This document shows, piece by piece, positions 45,758-54,076 of a DNA stretch of 64,000 nucleotides. A model generated the notes under the pieces. That model was not told the origin of the DNA. It was given only the letters and a program-made list of their open reading frames with translations, and searched no databases. The stretch comes from JAWXCB01 sp034440455 (GTDB taxonomy: Bacteria; Bacteroidota; Bacteroidia; Chitinophagales; CAIOSU01), in contig JAWXCB010000078.1 in assembly GCA_034440455.1 (NCBI GenBank), forward strand, positions 45,651 through 109,650, written 5' to 3'. Both the position numbers and the translations under genes were made by a program. Every line of letters begins with the position of its first letter. The stretch's first letter is position 1.

Positions 45758-46045
45758 TCACCTGCTAAGTTTTGAAAGTATATTTCTTTTGGCTGTTTCA
45801 AATTCCTGCCTTGTCATATAACCTTCCTGAACCATTGTTTTGAAACGCCCCAATTGAGAAGTGAGCAATTTGAGTTCACTATCGTGGGCTGTCTTTTGTT
45901 GCAATTTCAATCGCTCCGCTCTGGTTTTTTCATTCACGCTCAGTTTGTAGGGAGTTGCCCATTCGTCTCCAAATAGCGCATTGGAAACCCACTTGCCCGT
46001 GTTTTTGCCTAACTCCCGTGTCAAGTACTTTGTAAATATTCCCAT
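45758..46045 (-). CDS. SHOCT-like small protein, last gene of unknown operon
   Basis: A 95-aa soluble protein. The last 25 residues (MVQEGYMTRQEFETAKRNIL) match the SHOCT short C-terminal domain pattern (LK.L...G.IT.EEFE..K..LL), thought to mediate oligomerisation. The first part has TKYLTRELGKNTGKWVSNALFGDEWATPYKL and a charged helical segment (NEKTRAERLKLQQKTAHDSE). It starts one base after the stop of the TerB-like gene and is clearly the fourth cistron of the operon. Role unknown. Confidence 0.65.
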   Translation of the reverse strand: MGIFTKYLTRELGKNTGKWVSNALFGDEWATPYKLSVNEKTRAERLKLQQKTAHDSELKLLTSQLGRFKTMVQEGYMTRQEFETAKRNILSKLSR

Positions 46046-46046
46046 C

Positions 46047-46466
46047 TCATTTAAGATTTTTGATTACAAATTGCATCACCGACTTTTCGTGTCCCGAAAC
46101 ATTACCGCTGATAACCGCTACTTCGAGCATTGTGGTATTTACTATCTCGCGTATCTCCTTTTTGCTCTCAGCGAAACTTCTCAAATAATCCAGTATGTGA
46201 ATCAGCCAAACAGCATCTGATTTAATGAAGGCTAATTCCATGACATAGATATTTTTCAATTTCTGCAACTGCGCTGCGGTAATTTTCTTTTTGACGTATC
46301 CCTCAAAAAACCCAAGCAGGAAGTCATCAAAAATTTTTTGCTCGTCCTTATCAAAATGTCCGTCAGCATGGGCAACCAAGTAACAAGGTGTCAGCAGACA
46401 GAGGATGTTAAATTCATCTGTGGTCAGTTTGAGTTTTCGGAATTTATTGTAGCGTTTAGCAATCAT
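46047..46466 (-). CDS. TerB-like protein
   Basis: A 139-aa all-helical protein. CYLVAHADGHFDKDEQKIFDDFL (residues 28-50, split here for its acidic positions Asp35, Asp39, Glu42) matches the hallmark helix-loop of the TerB/tellurite-resistance fold, which often binds a divalent metal and sits near membrane-linked stress or defence modules. No signal peptide. The ATG follows the upstream TAA without any spacer (TAAATG), so translation is coupled to the 593-aa membrane protein. The next gene starts one base after this stop. Confidence 0.7.
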   Translation of the reverse strand: MIAKRYNKFRKLKLTTDEFNILCLLTPCYLVAHADGHFDKDEQKIFDDFLLGFFEGYVKKKITAAQLQKLKNIYVMELAFIKSDAVWLIHILDYLRSFAESKKEIREIVNTTMLEVAVISGNVSGHEKSVMQFVIKNLK

Positions 46467-48248
46467 TTATTTCCCCCTTAATTTTTTAATTATTTCCTCT
46501 TTTTTATCCTCCCAATATTCTTTGTAAGAGGTTTTGAATATTCCCAATAATTTGCTTTTGAATTCATTTTCAGAATAATGATAAAGACTTGGTAAGGAAG
46601 CATTTGCTGAGTTAATATTTCCGTATTCAATCTCTGAGTTGATGTTATTGAGCAGTTGTTCTAAATAAACCTGCCTCGTTCTATCCACTTCTTCATGTGC
46701 GGACTTAAACAAGGTTTCATGCTTGGATTTAGTGTTTTCTCCGAATCTTTCAAAGATGCTATTAAGTAAGGTCAAAATTTCGTTTGCCGATCTATAATTT
46801 GCATCGTTCATCTGTTCTTTGCACAATTCATTCAACTTGTCTCTGATAGCATTAAGCAATTCTACATCTTTGTTCAGATTGATCTCGGTAGTGCGATTAT
46901 CATCTCCAATAAAAAACGGAATGATTAAGAACATGCCTCTTTCGCTCCACTTTAATTCAGAGTTGATTTTCTGAGATGCTTCGGAAAATTGTCCTTGTTT
47001 GATAAGTTTCGCGATATCTGCAGCAGTTGTGTTGATTCTGTTTTGCTCTACCTTGGCTTTCAACTCATAGCTGGATTGTTTTGCAAAGAAACCGATAACC
47101 AAGCCGATGATAATAACAACTGAAACACTTAGCCCAATTATGAGAAACTTTTTCTTCTTTGCTGATTTATCATCGAGATATGCTTCCCATTCTTCATCAT
47201 CAAGCTCAATACGCGCTTTACAATCATCTGGTTTATATCTGAACCCTTTTACTTTATCCGAATATATTGCATTATAAGCTGCAATGACATCCCTTCTTAA
47301 TTCATTATTATTAGCTAAATGTTCTATTTCAGAACGCTTTAGAAATTCAATAAGGGCTTCCCATTGCTTAACATCTTGCTGCCCTAAGTCAATAAAACCT
47401 TTCACAATTATTTTAGCAGACCTGCATATCTCGTTATCCGTTGAATCCAATTTTATCAAATGAATCGCTGCATCCACTCCATGTAGATTTAAAGCACTTC
47501 CTAAAACAATTTCTTTGTTTCTTTCAAAGACGCTGGTTGTATTGGGAAATCCTCCAGAAAAAAATGCGTCAGAGTCTATTGCCTTTCGATAAATGTGTAA
47601 TAGTTGGTTAAAAAAATAACTCTCATCTTTCCCTTTTGCCCATCTTGCTGATAAGAATCCGGTAAAATCTTGCAATAGACCAGAGGAGAAGTTTGCAATA
47701 TTGTCCATGTCTTTTGGGGACAAACTATTTAATGCTTTAGATGCCTTTATGGCAAGGATAGCCGGTTCTGCCGCTCCACCGGTTACGTAATTTGCAGCAA
47801 CCCCAGTTACTTGGTCAACTGCGGTTTCTTTTGCAAACTCCTTAGCCATTTTTCGCAAAGTAGAGCCAACCCCGCTTTTTCTCACTCCATTTAGAGTTGA
47901 TACCACTAAATTTCCAACACTGCTGCTTTCTGCTATTGCTTCAATTCTTTTTTGCATTACGAATATGAAAAGATGAATCAATTCGTCTATTGCACATGTT
48001 ACAATAAGCTGGTCCTCAAAATCTGCTTTCCTGTAAGCTGAATTAAGATGGTGCATTATCTTATCGAAATAATAATCGAAATCCTTTTGTGATTTGACAT
48101 TACTTAAAAAAAGCGATGGCACCAGCAATGCGGCTTCATAGTCGCTTTTAAAGGTGGTATCCCTTTTTGCGTTTTCACTCAGAAGTTGATACTTGCTGCT
48201 AAGCTCGATTAACTTATCTTGAGGTACAGCTACTTCAGAATTACTCAT
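46467..48248 (-). CDS. 593-aa single-pass membrane protein of unknown operon
   Basis: I do not recognise the family. The N-terminal 360 residues are soluble and mainly helical, with a Gly/Ala-rich stretch (VDQVTGVAANYVTGGAAEPA, about 145-162). Residues 240-340 look like helical repeats (ALNLHGVDAAIHLIKL, WEALIEFLKRSEIEHLANN). After a KKKK anchor, one transmembrane helix spans 368-388 (FLIIGLSVSVVIIIGLVIGF). The C-terminal 200 residues are helical and probably coiled coil (AKLIKQGQFSEASQKINSEL). There is no signal peptide, so the large N-terminal part is probably cytoplasmic. Its ATG overlaps the stop of the GIY-YIG-like gene by four bases (ATGA), and the TerB-like start abuts its stop. Confidence 0.65.
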   Translation of the reverse strand: MSNSEVAVPQDKLIELSSKYQLLSENAKRDTTFKSDYEAALLVPSLFLSNVKSQKDFDYYFDKIMHHLNSAYRKADFEDQLIVTCAIDELIHLFIFVMQKRIEAIAESSSVGNLVVSTLNGVRKSGVGSTLRKMAKEFAKETAVDQVTGVAANYVTGGAAEPAILAIKASKALNSLSPKDMDNIANFSSGLLQDFTGFLSARWAKGKDESYFFNQLLHIYRKAIDSDAFFSGGFPNTTSVFERNKEIVLGSALNLHGVDAAIHLIKLDSTDNEICRSAKIIVKGFIDLGQQDVKQWEALIEFLKRSEIEHLANNNELRRDVIAAYNAIYSDKVKGFRYKPDDCKARIELDDEEWEAYLDDKSAKKKKFLIIGLSVSVVIIIGLVIGFFAKQSSYELKAKVEQNRINTTAADIAKLIKQGQFSEASQKINSELKWSERGMFLIIPFFIGDDNRTTEINLNKDVELLNAIRDKLNELCKEQMNDANYRSANEILTLLNSIFERFGENTKSKHETLFKSAHEEVDRTRQVYLEQLLNNINSEIEYGNINSANASLPSLYHYSENEFKSKLLGIFKTSYKEYWEDKKEEIIKKLRGK

Positions 48249-48793
48249 AAAATAATTTTTAATGAAGATACATTTTCAAACATCAATTTCCCAATCTCCC
48301 TTAAGTCCGCATGAAGATTTTCGTTTCTTGATAAAGCGGGAACACCAGTTCGGTTTGTTTTAGGAATCCTTCCAAATGAAACATAGTAGGCAGCCAATAG
48401 TACACTCTCTAACTCTCTCGCAGAGAAATCATCATTTTCTACTGTTCTGCAACAAATTCGAGAAGTGTAAAGCTGGTAGTCGGTGAGGTATTCATATTCA
48501 TGATGCCAAACGCCATCACGAAATTCTTTGCTTACTCTTGTTTCTTTCCAATCTGCTTTCAGCTTTTTATCAAGCCTGTTTCTGCAACCAATTTCCGCTT
48601 TGCCGATATAGTATGTTTCGGGCGTGTCGCAGTTGTTGAAGGAGTAAACACCCTTTTCAATCGGAAACACATCCGGGTTGATGCAATCAAATTCAGGAGT
48701 TTTATTCCAAGGGTTATCAGCATACGATTCCCATTGAACTTTCCTTAATGATTCTAAAATTTTTCTGACCAATTCTTCGTCCGAGTATATCAC
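48245..48793 (-). CDS. GIY-YIG-type domain protein, first gene of unknown operon
   Basis: A 182-aa soluble protein. GVY (48-50) followed 10 residues later by YYIGKAEIGCRNRL (61-74) fits the GIY-YIG nuclease core, including the downstream Arg (71 or 73). The later ARELESVLLAAYY (Glu127/129) and PKTNRTG (Asn147) fit the catalytic Glu and the conserved Asn. This suggests a nuclease or a nuclease-fold DNA-binding protein. It is the promoter-proximal gene of four overlapping cistrons with a membrane protein, a TerB-like and a SHOCT-like protein. Metal-binding competence and target are not visible from sequence. Confidence 0.65.
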   Translation of the reverse strand: MIYSDEELVRKILESLRKVQWESYADNPWNKTPEFDCINPDVFPIEKGVYSFNNCDTPETYYIGKAEIGCRNRLDKKLKADWKETRVSKEFRDGVWHHEYEYLTDYQLYTSRICCRTVENDDFSARELESVLLAAYYVSFGRIPKTNRTGVPALSRNENLHADLREIGKLMFENVSSLKIIL

Positions 48794-49521
48794 GTTGCTT
48801 CTTTTGTTATGGAGCGTTTGAAAAAGATTTCCTCTTCTTCAAATTCCAATCCCCAAAATACATCCCTTTTTTCACCCCTCCAAACCCCGGCTTTCCCGAA
48901 ATGGTTGTTTGTTTTTATTTCGCTCCTCCTCACCCCCGTTTTTGCCGTTTCTTCGCAAAACCGCGCACCCTTTTTTACTTTCCGCGCACAACAATTGAAA
49001 GTCCGCCCACTGCTTTTTATTTTTCTGGCACCGGCATTTAAAAAAGTGCCTTCCTTCTCCGGAAAAGGAACGCAAATTTTGAAAAATTGAAACCGGTTGC
49101 TTCACAATAAAGCCGGAATTCTAAAAGTGAGATCGGTTTTTTAAAAAGTGCGTCCCTTTTCGAAAAAGGGAGACTGGTTTTTCATTTCCGGAGTCACTTT
49201 TCCCAAATCCTGTCCCCGGATTTTGAAAGCCGCCTCACTTTTTTCACTCCTTGCGCACAACCCGGGGAAAACTCTTCGTGCCACACAAATCAGAATCTTC
49301 AGGTAATTATCCCGCTGCCATACGCGCCATGCTCACGCATCCCCCTTCCCGATAGAATCGGGACAGGTAGCCTGCGCTTCTTGTCCTTCCGCAAGGGTGA
49401 CTTTTTCGGATTGGCGTATCGGCTCATTACCGAATTACCGAATCATCAAATCATCTGCCTGCGTTAAAACTCCGGCATCGCCTGCGGCAAGTCTCTGGCG
49501 ACCGAAGGCAGACAAGCCGAA
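48794..49521. other. Hairpin-rich non-coding tract with short direct repeats
   Basis: No convincing gene in 728 bases. The tract is full of small hairpins (GGCA/TGCC near 49034, CCCTTTT/AAAAGGG near 49153-49170, CCCGAT/ATCGGG near 49347) and has an imperfect direct repeat of about 35 bases (from 49037 and from 49140, beginning TTTAAAAA and AGTGC). From 49456 to 49515 an imperfect inverted repeat (TCTGCCT/AGGCAGA) resembles dispersed intergenic elements. A 93-codon plus-strand ORF at its left edge has Pro/Phe-rich, non-protein-like composition. It separates the unknown operon from the TlpA-like gene. Confidence 0.5.
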
Positions 49522-50913
49522 TCACTTCAGCCTTTTTTCAATTTCTTCTATTACAAAATCCAAATCCCAAATGCGCGACACGACTTTGCCCTGCCCGTCA
49601 ATGAGAATGAAGGTGGGATTTTCGGCATAATAGGAATTAGAGGGATGCGCGCTTGTTTCGGTTTCATAGAAATGCACCCACTCGGGCTTTGCATGTTCGG
49701 TGATGAATTTTCTCCAGTCGGCATCCGTAGCATCGCTGCCTACGGCAACGATTTTCAGTCCCTTGTCTTTATACTTCTCCCACAGCGGAATCAGTAGCGG
49801 CACTTTCTCTTTGCAATGTCCGCAGGTGGGTCCATAAAACACAAGCACCGTGAGCTTTGAGGCATTCACCGTTTCGCTGAATTTGCGCGGCTTGCCTGCG
49901 GGGTCATTGAGTTGAAAATCAATCATGTTGCTTCCTGCGACAACTGCTTTCAACTGTAGCAAACGTGCTTTCACGCTTTGATTATACATCTTATCAGGAT
50001 TGGCATCAGCCCATTTGATAAACGCTAGCACTAAATCTTCCTGGTGCATCTTGTAAAAAATGCTGCTCATCATATCTTGAAGACGTTTTGCGGCTTCGGG
50101 ATTTTTCAGCCCGATGTTCATCAGCGTTGCTACGGCAGCATCGGCTCCTGCATTCTTCTCGCGAATGGAAATATAATTGAGCAATATGCGCTGCGGCAAA
50201 AAGTCATTATACACCAGCGGGGTGGAGTATGCTTCGCGCTGCAAAAAATTAGCGCGCAATGTTTCAATAGATGCAAGCGCGCCTTCGGGCAATGTTTCCA
50301 TCGGGCAAAATACTTTGCCGGTAAACGTGTTCGGATACTTTGCCGCGATGTCTTTCATCGTTTTTTGATATTCGCTCACAGTTTGCTTCAACAGGGCAAA
50401 GGATTTTTTCTCGGCAAGATTATTTTTGGCAAGCGAATCTAAATCAGTCTGAAATTTTTTATTGGCAGCGCTAAAGGGCTGGTAAGCATCGTTTTCTGCC
50501 GAGCCTTTGATGGCAAAAGTTTCCGCGCCCTTGTCGCAGGTGATTTCAATTTCATAAACCTTCTCAGCGGTGGTGGTGAAAAAATCAAACTTCACTCCAT
50601 AGAGCGTGCGCAGGGCTGCCCTGCGTGGCTCGGTGAGGAAATGTTTGTAGCTGAATTCGCCCGTTTTGCTCACGGGCACATCTTTCCAAAACGTGTTGTC
50701 AACGTTGTGCAGCGCAATACGGATGTTGGCGGGCACGGTGCATCCGGTCAAAAATTTTCCGCGCACTTCAATCGTGTCGGGCTTCATTTGATAGGTTACT
50801 ACAGGAGTAGCAGCCGGTGCAACCGTTGCCTTTGTTTCTTCCGGCTTGTTAGAGCCGCTTTGGCAAGAGGTGAAAAAGAATTGCAAAAAGAAGACTGTTA
50901 AATAGAAGCGCAT
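49522..50913 (-). CDS. TlpA-like thioredoxin-fold lipoprotein
   Basis: A 463-aa lipoprotein with signal MRFYLTVFFLQFFFTSC (lipobox Cys17). Residues 40-130 form a DUF4369-like beta domain (IEVRGKFLTGCTVPANIRI), residues 140-330 a helical region, and residues 335-463 a thioredoxin domain with FYGPTCGHCKEKVP, where the redox pair is Cys364-Gly-His-Cys367. NPTFILIDGQGKVVSRIWD supplies the conserved cis-Pro region. It probably reduces or isomerises disulfides in the periplasm, as do ResA/TlpA proteins involved in cytochrome c maturation or oxidative folding. Given the many Cys-rich surface proteins nearby, such a role fits the neighbourhood but is not proven. Confidence 0.88.
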   Translation of the reverse strand: MRFYLTVFFLQFFFTSCQSGSNKPEETKATVAPAATPVVTYQMKPDTIEVRGKFLTGCTVPANIRIALHNVDNTFWKDVPVSKTGEFSYKHFLTEPRRAALRTLYGVKFDFFTTTAEKVYEIEITCDKGAETFAIKGSAENDAYQPFSAANKKFQTDLDSLAKNNLAEKKSFALLKQTVSEYQKTMKDIAAKYPNTFTGKVFCPMETLPEGALASIETLRANFLQREAYSTPLVYNDFLPQRILLNYISIREKNAGADAAVATLMNIGLKNPEAAKRLQDMMSSIFYKMHQEDLVLAFIKWADANPDKMYNQSVKARLLQLKAVVAGSNMIDFQLNDPAGKPRKFSETVNASKLTVLVFYGPTCGHCKEKVPLLIPLWEKYKDKGLKIVAVGSDATDADWRKFITEHAKPEWVHFYETETSAHPSNSYYAENPTFILIDGQGKVVSRIWDLDFVIEEIEKRLK

Positions 50914-51030
50914 GGCGTTAATTTTCTGTTATTGAATAAATAGAATGCGGGTAAAGATAATTTATAGCCTTGAAAAATGCTTGATTCAAATTTTCTGTTA
51001 ACAGAAGTTAACATGCGGGGCTATCCGTTT

Positions 51031-51112
51031 CGTCCTGCTGAGTGCAACGAAGCATCACTCCGGTTTATGAGCCGGAGATTCTTCACTCCGTATAACTCCG
51101 CTCAGAATGACG
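51031..51112. repeat. Dispersed palindromic intergenic repeat
   Basis: Outer arms CGTCCTGCTGAG and CTCAGAATGACG are complementary at 10 of 12 positions and enclose an inner CTCCGG/CCGGAG hairpin (51058-51077). This is the REP-like type of element often seen between Bacteroidota genes. Confidence 0.6.
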
Positions 51113-51140
51113 ATTCTCTCAACTGAAACACGCTTTGATT

Positions 51141-51386
51141 TCAGACTTCTGCTTTTTTCACCACAAGCGAGTAAATGGCAATGCCAATCCAAATAATATT
51201 CACCACAGTAGAAGGATATGCGTGGTTGAAATAGGTATGGATGCAAAGTCCGATGGCACCTATAATATTGAATACCTGGAAATGCAGCGAATCGCCCCTC
51301 ACCTTGTTAAGCGACACAATAAAATAGGCATACAAAACAGCTATTGCGCCCGCCCAACCGATAATATCCACAACTACCATTTTCAT
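51141..51386 (-). CDS. CBU_0592-like small membrane protein
   Basis: An 81-aa protein with three predicted membrane helices (IIGWAGAIAVLYAYFIV, VFNIIGAIGLCIHTYF, TVVNIIWIGIAIYSLVV), which fits the CBU_0592-type family of unknown function, distantly like SWEET/PnuC-type three-helix units. The Met at 51386 (MKMVVVDIIGW) is chosen because the ten residues before it look like leader. It stands alone. Confidence 0.7.
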   Translation of the reverse strand: MKMVVVDIIGWAGAIAVLYAYFIVSLNKVRGDSLHFQVFNIIGAIGLCIHTYFNHAYPSTVVNIIWIGIAIYSLVVKKAEV

Positions 51387-51443
51387 TTTTTGGGGCAAAG
51401 TTAGATTTTGCAGCATTCAATTATTGCTCCATCACCCTCCAAA

Positions 51444-51505
51444 CCTCCCTCAAGGGAGGCTTGCATTAGCGCGTTGCTTCCCCTTTTTAGGGAGATTAAG
51501 GGATT
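51444..51505. repeat. Dispersed palindromic repeat (CCTCCCT/AGGGAGG type)
   Basis: A tight 7-bp hairpin CCTCCCT-CA-AGGGAGG followed by a second CCC...GGG palindrome. It belongs to the same visual class as the element at 56389 and the in-gene copy at 20830. Confidence 0.5.
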
Positions 51506-51626
51506 GCTTAAAAAAAAATTGTCTTTTCCCCTCATTTATTGACAGGATTCGATATTTTTTTGAAAAATATTCGCTGCTTGTTGATTATTTCTTTTAAAAA
51601 CTATTTTTTTTCAAAAAAAAATATTC

Positions 51627-51634
51627 TACTTTAG
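51627..51634 (+). promoter_or_regulatory. Possible Bacteroidota -7 promoter box
   Basis: TACTTTAG is one mismatch from TAnnTTTG and lies 37 bases before the start of the barrel protein, downstream of a very AT-rich tract. No clear -33 element. Confidence 0.3.
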
Positions 51635-51671
51635 CCAAATCTTTACAAACCCTCCAAAAAAATTGAAAAAA

Positions 51672-52469
51672 ATGAGCGAAACCACTAAAATCAATTTCAA
51701 GAAGCTGATTTTTATTTCAGCAGCATTTATTTTGTCAGTTCAAATGGCTTTTGCAGGTGGCGTAGTCGGCTGGACTGCTACTGATGGTTTTAACACCGTT
51801 CCCGTAACTAAAAGAGACCTTGTTGTTGATTTGCGTCTTAATGCCGTAGTTCCTTTCAAGTCTGATTTTGAAAAAGGCTTTCAGCCCACGTTGAATTTGA
51901 TATATGGTCTTACTGATTTCATGGAAATCGGCATTGGCACAGGATTAAACTTTTATTCGCCCGCCCGTCCCGATGAGCTTTCCATTCAATCTGTTTATCC
52001 GTGGATAAGGGTGTATGTGCCTTTCAAGCCTGATTCTATTGCCAAAGTAAGATTCGGCTTCATGGTGGGTTCGCTCATTCCTGCATGGAATTCATCTACG
52101 TATGCGCAACCGGGCGCAAGTGCGCTGCTTGATGTTAAACTTAAAAACGGAAGCCTCGGCTTTAACGGTGGCTACTCGCACACGATTGTAGAATCCATTG
52201 ACCCCGAAAGTCCTGAATCGGGCAGCAACATCGTTTCGGGGAATATAAATCACTCTATGAGCTTTGAAAAATTCTCTATTTACGAAGAGGCTTTTATCAA
52301 TCATGCTTTGCAAGGCGACCCCAATGGCGGTTTCCGCTTTTCGATGTATTTCCCCGTGGCAAAGGGCAAAATTGTTCTCGATTTAAACCCGGCTGTGCTT
52401 TGGTATAATGTAGGCGAAGAAACCGACTGGTATTTCAATCCCAATGTTGGAGCAAGCTTTTACTTCTAA
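51672..52469 (+). CDS. Outer-membrane beta-barrel-like protein next to amt
   Basis: A 265-aa exported protein (signal peptide to about residue 29, AFILSVQMAFAGG). The rest is a run of amphipathic strands (RDLVVDLRLNAVVPF, FQPTLNLIYGLTDFMEIG, YPWIRVYVPF, SLGFNGGYSHTIVE, GFRFSMYFPVAKGKIVLDLN) ending in an aromatic residue (GASFYF), the usual barrel-insertion signal. It is probably an outer-membrane channel or structural barrel. The ammonium transporter gene follows 44 bases later, so it may supply the outer-membrane step for ammonium or a related nitrogen source. The ATG at 51672 is preferred over a TTG three codons upstream. Confidence 0.75.
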   Translation: MSETTKINFKKLIFISAAFILSVQMAFAGGVVGWTATDGFNTVPVTKRDLVVDLRLNAVVPFKSDFEKGFQPTLNLIYGLTDFMEIGIGTGLNFYSPARPDELSIQSVYPWIRVYVPFKPDSIAKVRFGFMVGSLIPAWNSSTYAQPGASALLDVKLKNGSLGFNGGYSHTIVESIDPESPESGSNIVSGNINHSMSFEKFSIYEEAFINHALQGDPNGGFRFSMYFPVAKGKIVLDLNPAVLWYNVGEETDWYFNPNVGASFYF

Positions 52470-52513
52470 TCATTCAAAATTTTTTAATCATTCACAAACA
52501 AAAACAATCAAAA

Positions 52514-53836
52514 ATGAAAATCAGGTATAGTGCCCTCGCGTTTGCCGCGTTACTGCTGATATCAGCGTTGCTGATGTTTTACCCCGCCAGCCACCCGGAG
52601 GCTGCCGGTGATGAATTTAATTATGGCAGCATCGCATGGCTCATCATGGCATCAGCCCTTGTGCTGTTCATGACTCCGGGGCTTTCTTTCTTTTATGGCG
52701 GCATGGTAAGTCCCAAGAATGTCATCTCCACGATGCTCCAAAGCTTCATTGCCCTTGGCGTCATTTCTTTTCTCTGGTATATCGTGGGTTTCAGTCTTGC
52801 CTTTGGCGACTCCATTGGCGGATTCATTGGCGATCCGCGCTCGTTCTTCTTATTTGATAATGTAGGCACGGCAAAGAATGACCGCATCGGCAGCGCAATC
52901 CCCTTTATGTTGTTTGCCGCATTTCAATTAAAATTCGCAATCATCACTCCCGCGCTTATCACCGGTTCTTTTGCAGAGCGTGTGCGCTTTTGGGGCTACA
53001 TTCTTTTTATCTGCCTTTGGAGCTTACTTGTTTATTGCCCCCTCGCGCACTGGACCTGGCATCCTGATGGCTTCCTCTTTAAATGGGGTGTGCTTGATTT
53101 TGCCGGTGGCACAGTGGTACATATTTCAGCAGGCGTTGCCGCATTGGTTGGCGCAATGATTTTAGGCAGACGCGAATCACACGGCAAAAGCGAATTTCAA
53201 ATTGTGAACATTCCTTACATCATTCTCGGCACAGGCTTGTTGTGGTTCGGTTGGTTTGGATTCAATGCCGGTTCAGCTTTGGAAGCAAACGCATTGGCAG
53301 TAAAGGCTTTCTTCAACACCAATCTTGCATCAGCAGCCGCTATGATTACGTGGATATTGCTTGATGCAGTTTTACACAAAAAGCCCGGAGCGCTTGGCGC
53401 TTGTATTGGCGCGGTAGTAGGCTTGGTAGCCGTAACACCCGCTGCCGGTTATATTGAACCACAATATGCAATTGTACTTGGCGTAGTAGCTTCCATTGCA
53501 AGTAATTATGCGGTGCGCTACAAATCAAAAACCAGCCTTGATGATACGCTCGATGTATTTCCCTGTCATGGTATTGGCGGTATCATCGGCATGATTGGCA
53601 CTGCAGTGTTTGCTTCATCAGGTGGACTTTTCACCACAGGCGAAACCGCTTTGTTCATTGCACACATGAAAGCATTGGTAATTGTAGTGGCTTATGTATT
53701 TGTGATGAGCTGGGTTTGTTATAAAATCACTGCGTTGCTCACTCCCTTGCGCCTGCGCAGAGAGCAAGAATCAATCGGGCTTGATATCACACAACACCAA
53801 GAGTCAATTATGAAAGGCGAAATGGTGATGAGCTAA
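52514..53836 (+). CDS. amt: Ammonium transporter Amt
   Basis: A 440-aa inner-membrane protein with about 11 helices and family signatures: the first-helix region AWLIMASALVLFMTPGLSFFYGGMV, SFAERVRFW, the GTVVHISAGVAALVGA segment (conserved His) and CHGIGGIIGMIGTAVFA (second conserved His of the pore). An extra N-terminal hydrophobic segment (residues 6-22) may be a signal peptide. It carries ammonium into the cell. No GlnK/PII gene follows, unlike in many bacteria. Instead the outer-membrane barrel gene precedes it in the same direction. A terminator-like hairpin follows. Confidence 0.96.
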   Translation: MKIRYSALAFAALLLISALLMFYPASHPEAAGDEFNYGSIAWLIMASALVLFMTPGLSFFYGGMVSPKNVISTMLQSFIALGVISFLWYIVGFSLAFGDSIGGFIGDPRSFFLFDNVGTAKNDRIGSAIPFMLFAAFQLKFAIITPALITGSFAERVRFWGYILFICLWSLLVYCPLAHWTWHPDGFLFKWGVLDFAGGTVVHISAGVAALVGAMILGRRESHGKSEFQIVNIPYIILGTGLLWFGWFGFNAGSALEANALAVKAFFNTNLASAAAMITWILLDAVLHKKPGALGACIGAVVGLVAVTPAAGYIEPQYAIVLGVVASIASNYAVRYKSKTSLDDTLDVFPCHGIGGIIGMIGTAVFASSGGLFTTGETALFIAHMKALVIVVAYVFVMSWVCYKITALLTPLRLRREQESIGLDITQHQESIMKGEMVMS

Positions 53837-53895
53837 TAAAATAGTGGCGAAAAGCCATTTACATTAAAAGGAAGAAAGGGGTACTTTTTCCTTAG

Positions 53896-53925
53896 AAGGG
53901 CGCAGCATGCAAATGTTGCGCCCTT
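53896..53925 (+). terminator. Hairpin after amt
   Basis: A 13-bp stem with one G-T pair (AAGGGCGCAGCAT/ATGTTGCGCCCTT) and a four-base loop, 59 bases after the amt stop. The trailing sequence is only weakly T-rich. Confidence 0.6.
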
Positions 53926-53968
53926 CGCCATTTAATACTAAAAGGAATTCAAAAATTGTATCAGAGTA

Positions 53969-54040
53969 TCATGACGGACTCAATCCGCCATCTCCTTGAG
54001 AAAAATGTTATTGGGGGTTGGCGGAACGAGTGCGCCATGA
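53969..54040. repeat. Imperfect 22-bp inverted repeat element
   Basis: The arms at 53969-53990 and 54019-54040 are complementary at 18 of 22 positions around a 28-base loop. It is a REP- or MITE-like element between amt and the convergent glycosyltransferase gene. Confidence 0.55.
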
Positions 54041-54076
54041 CAGAATTATCCAGCTATTTTCAATAGCTAATTGGTA

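Noticed and set aside
48809..49090. Plus-strand ORF of 93 codons upstream of the unknown operon
   Set aside because: Pro/Phe/Ser-rich translation of a low-complexity, hairpin-rich tract; no conserved motif, although a hydrophobic segment is present.
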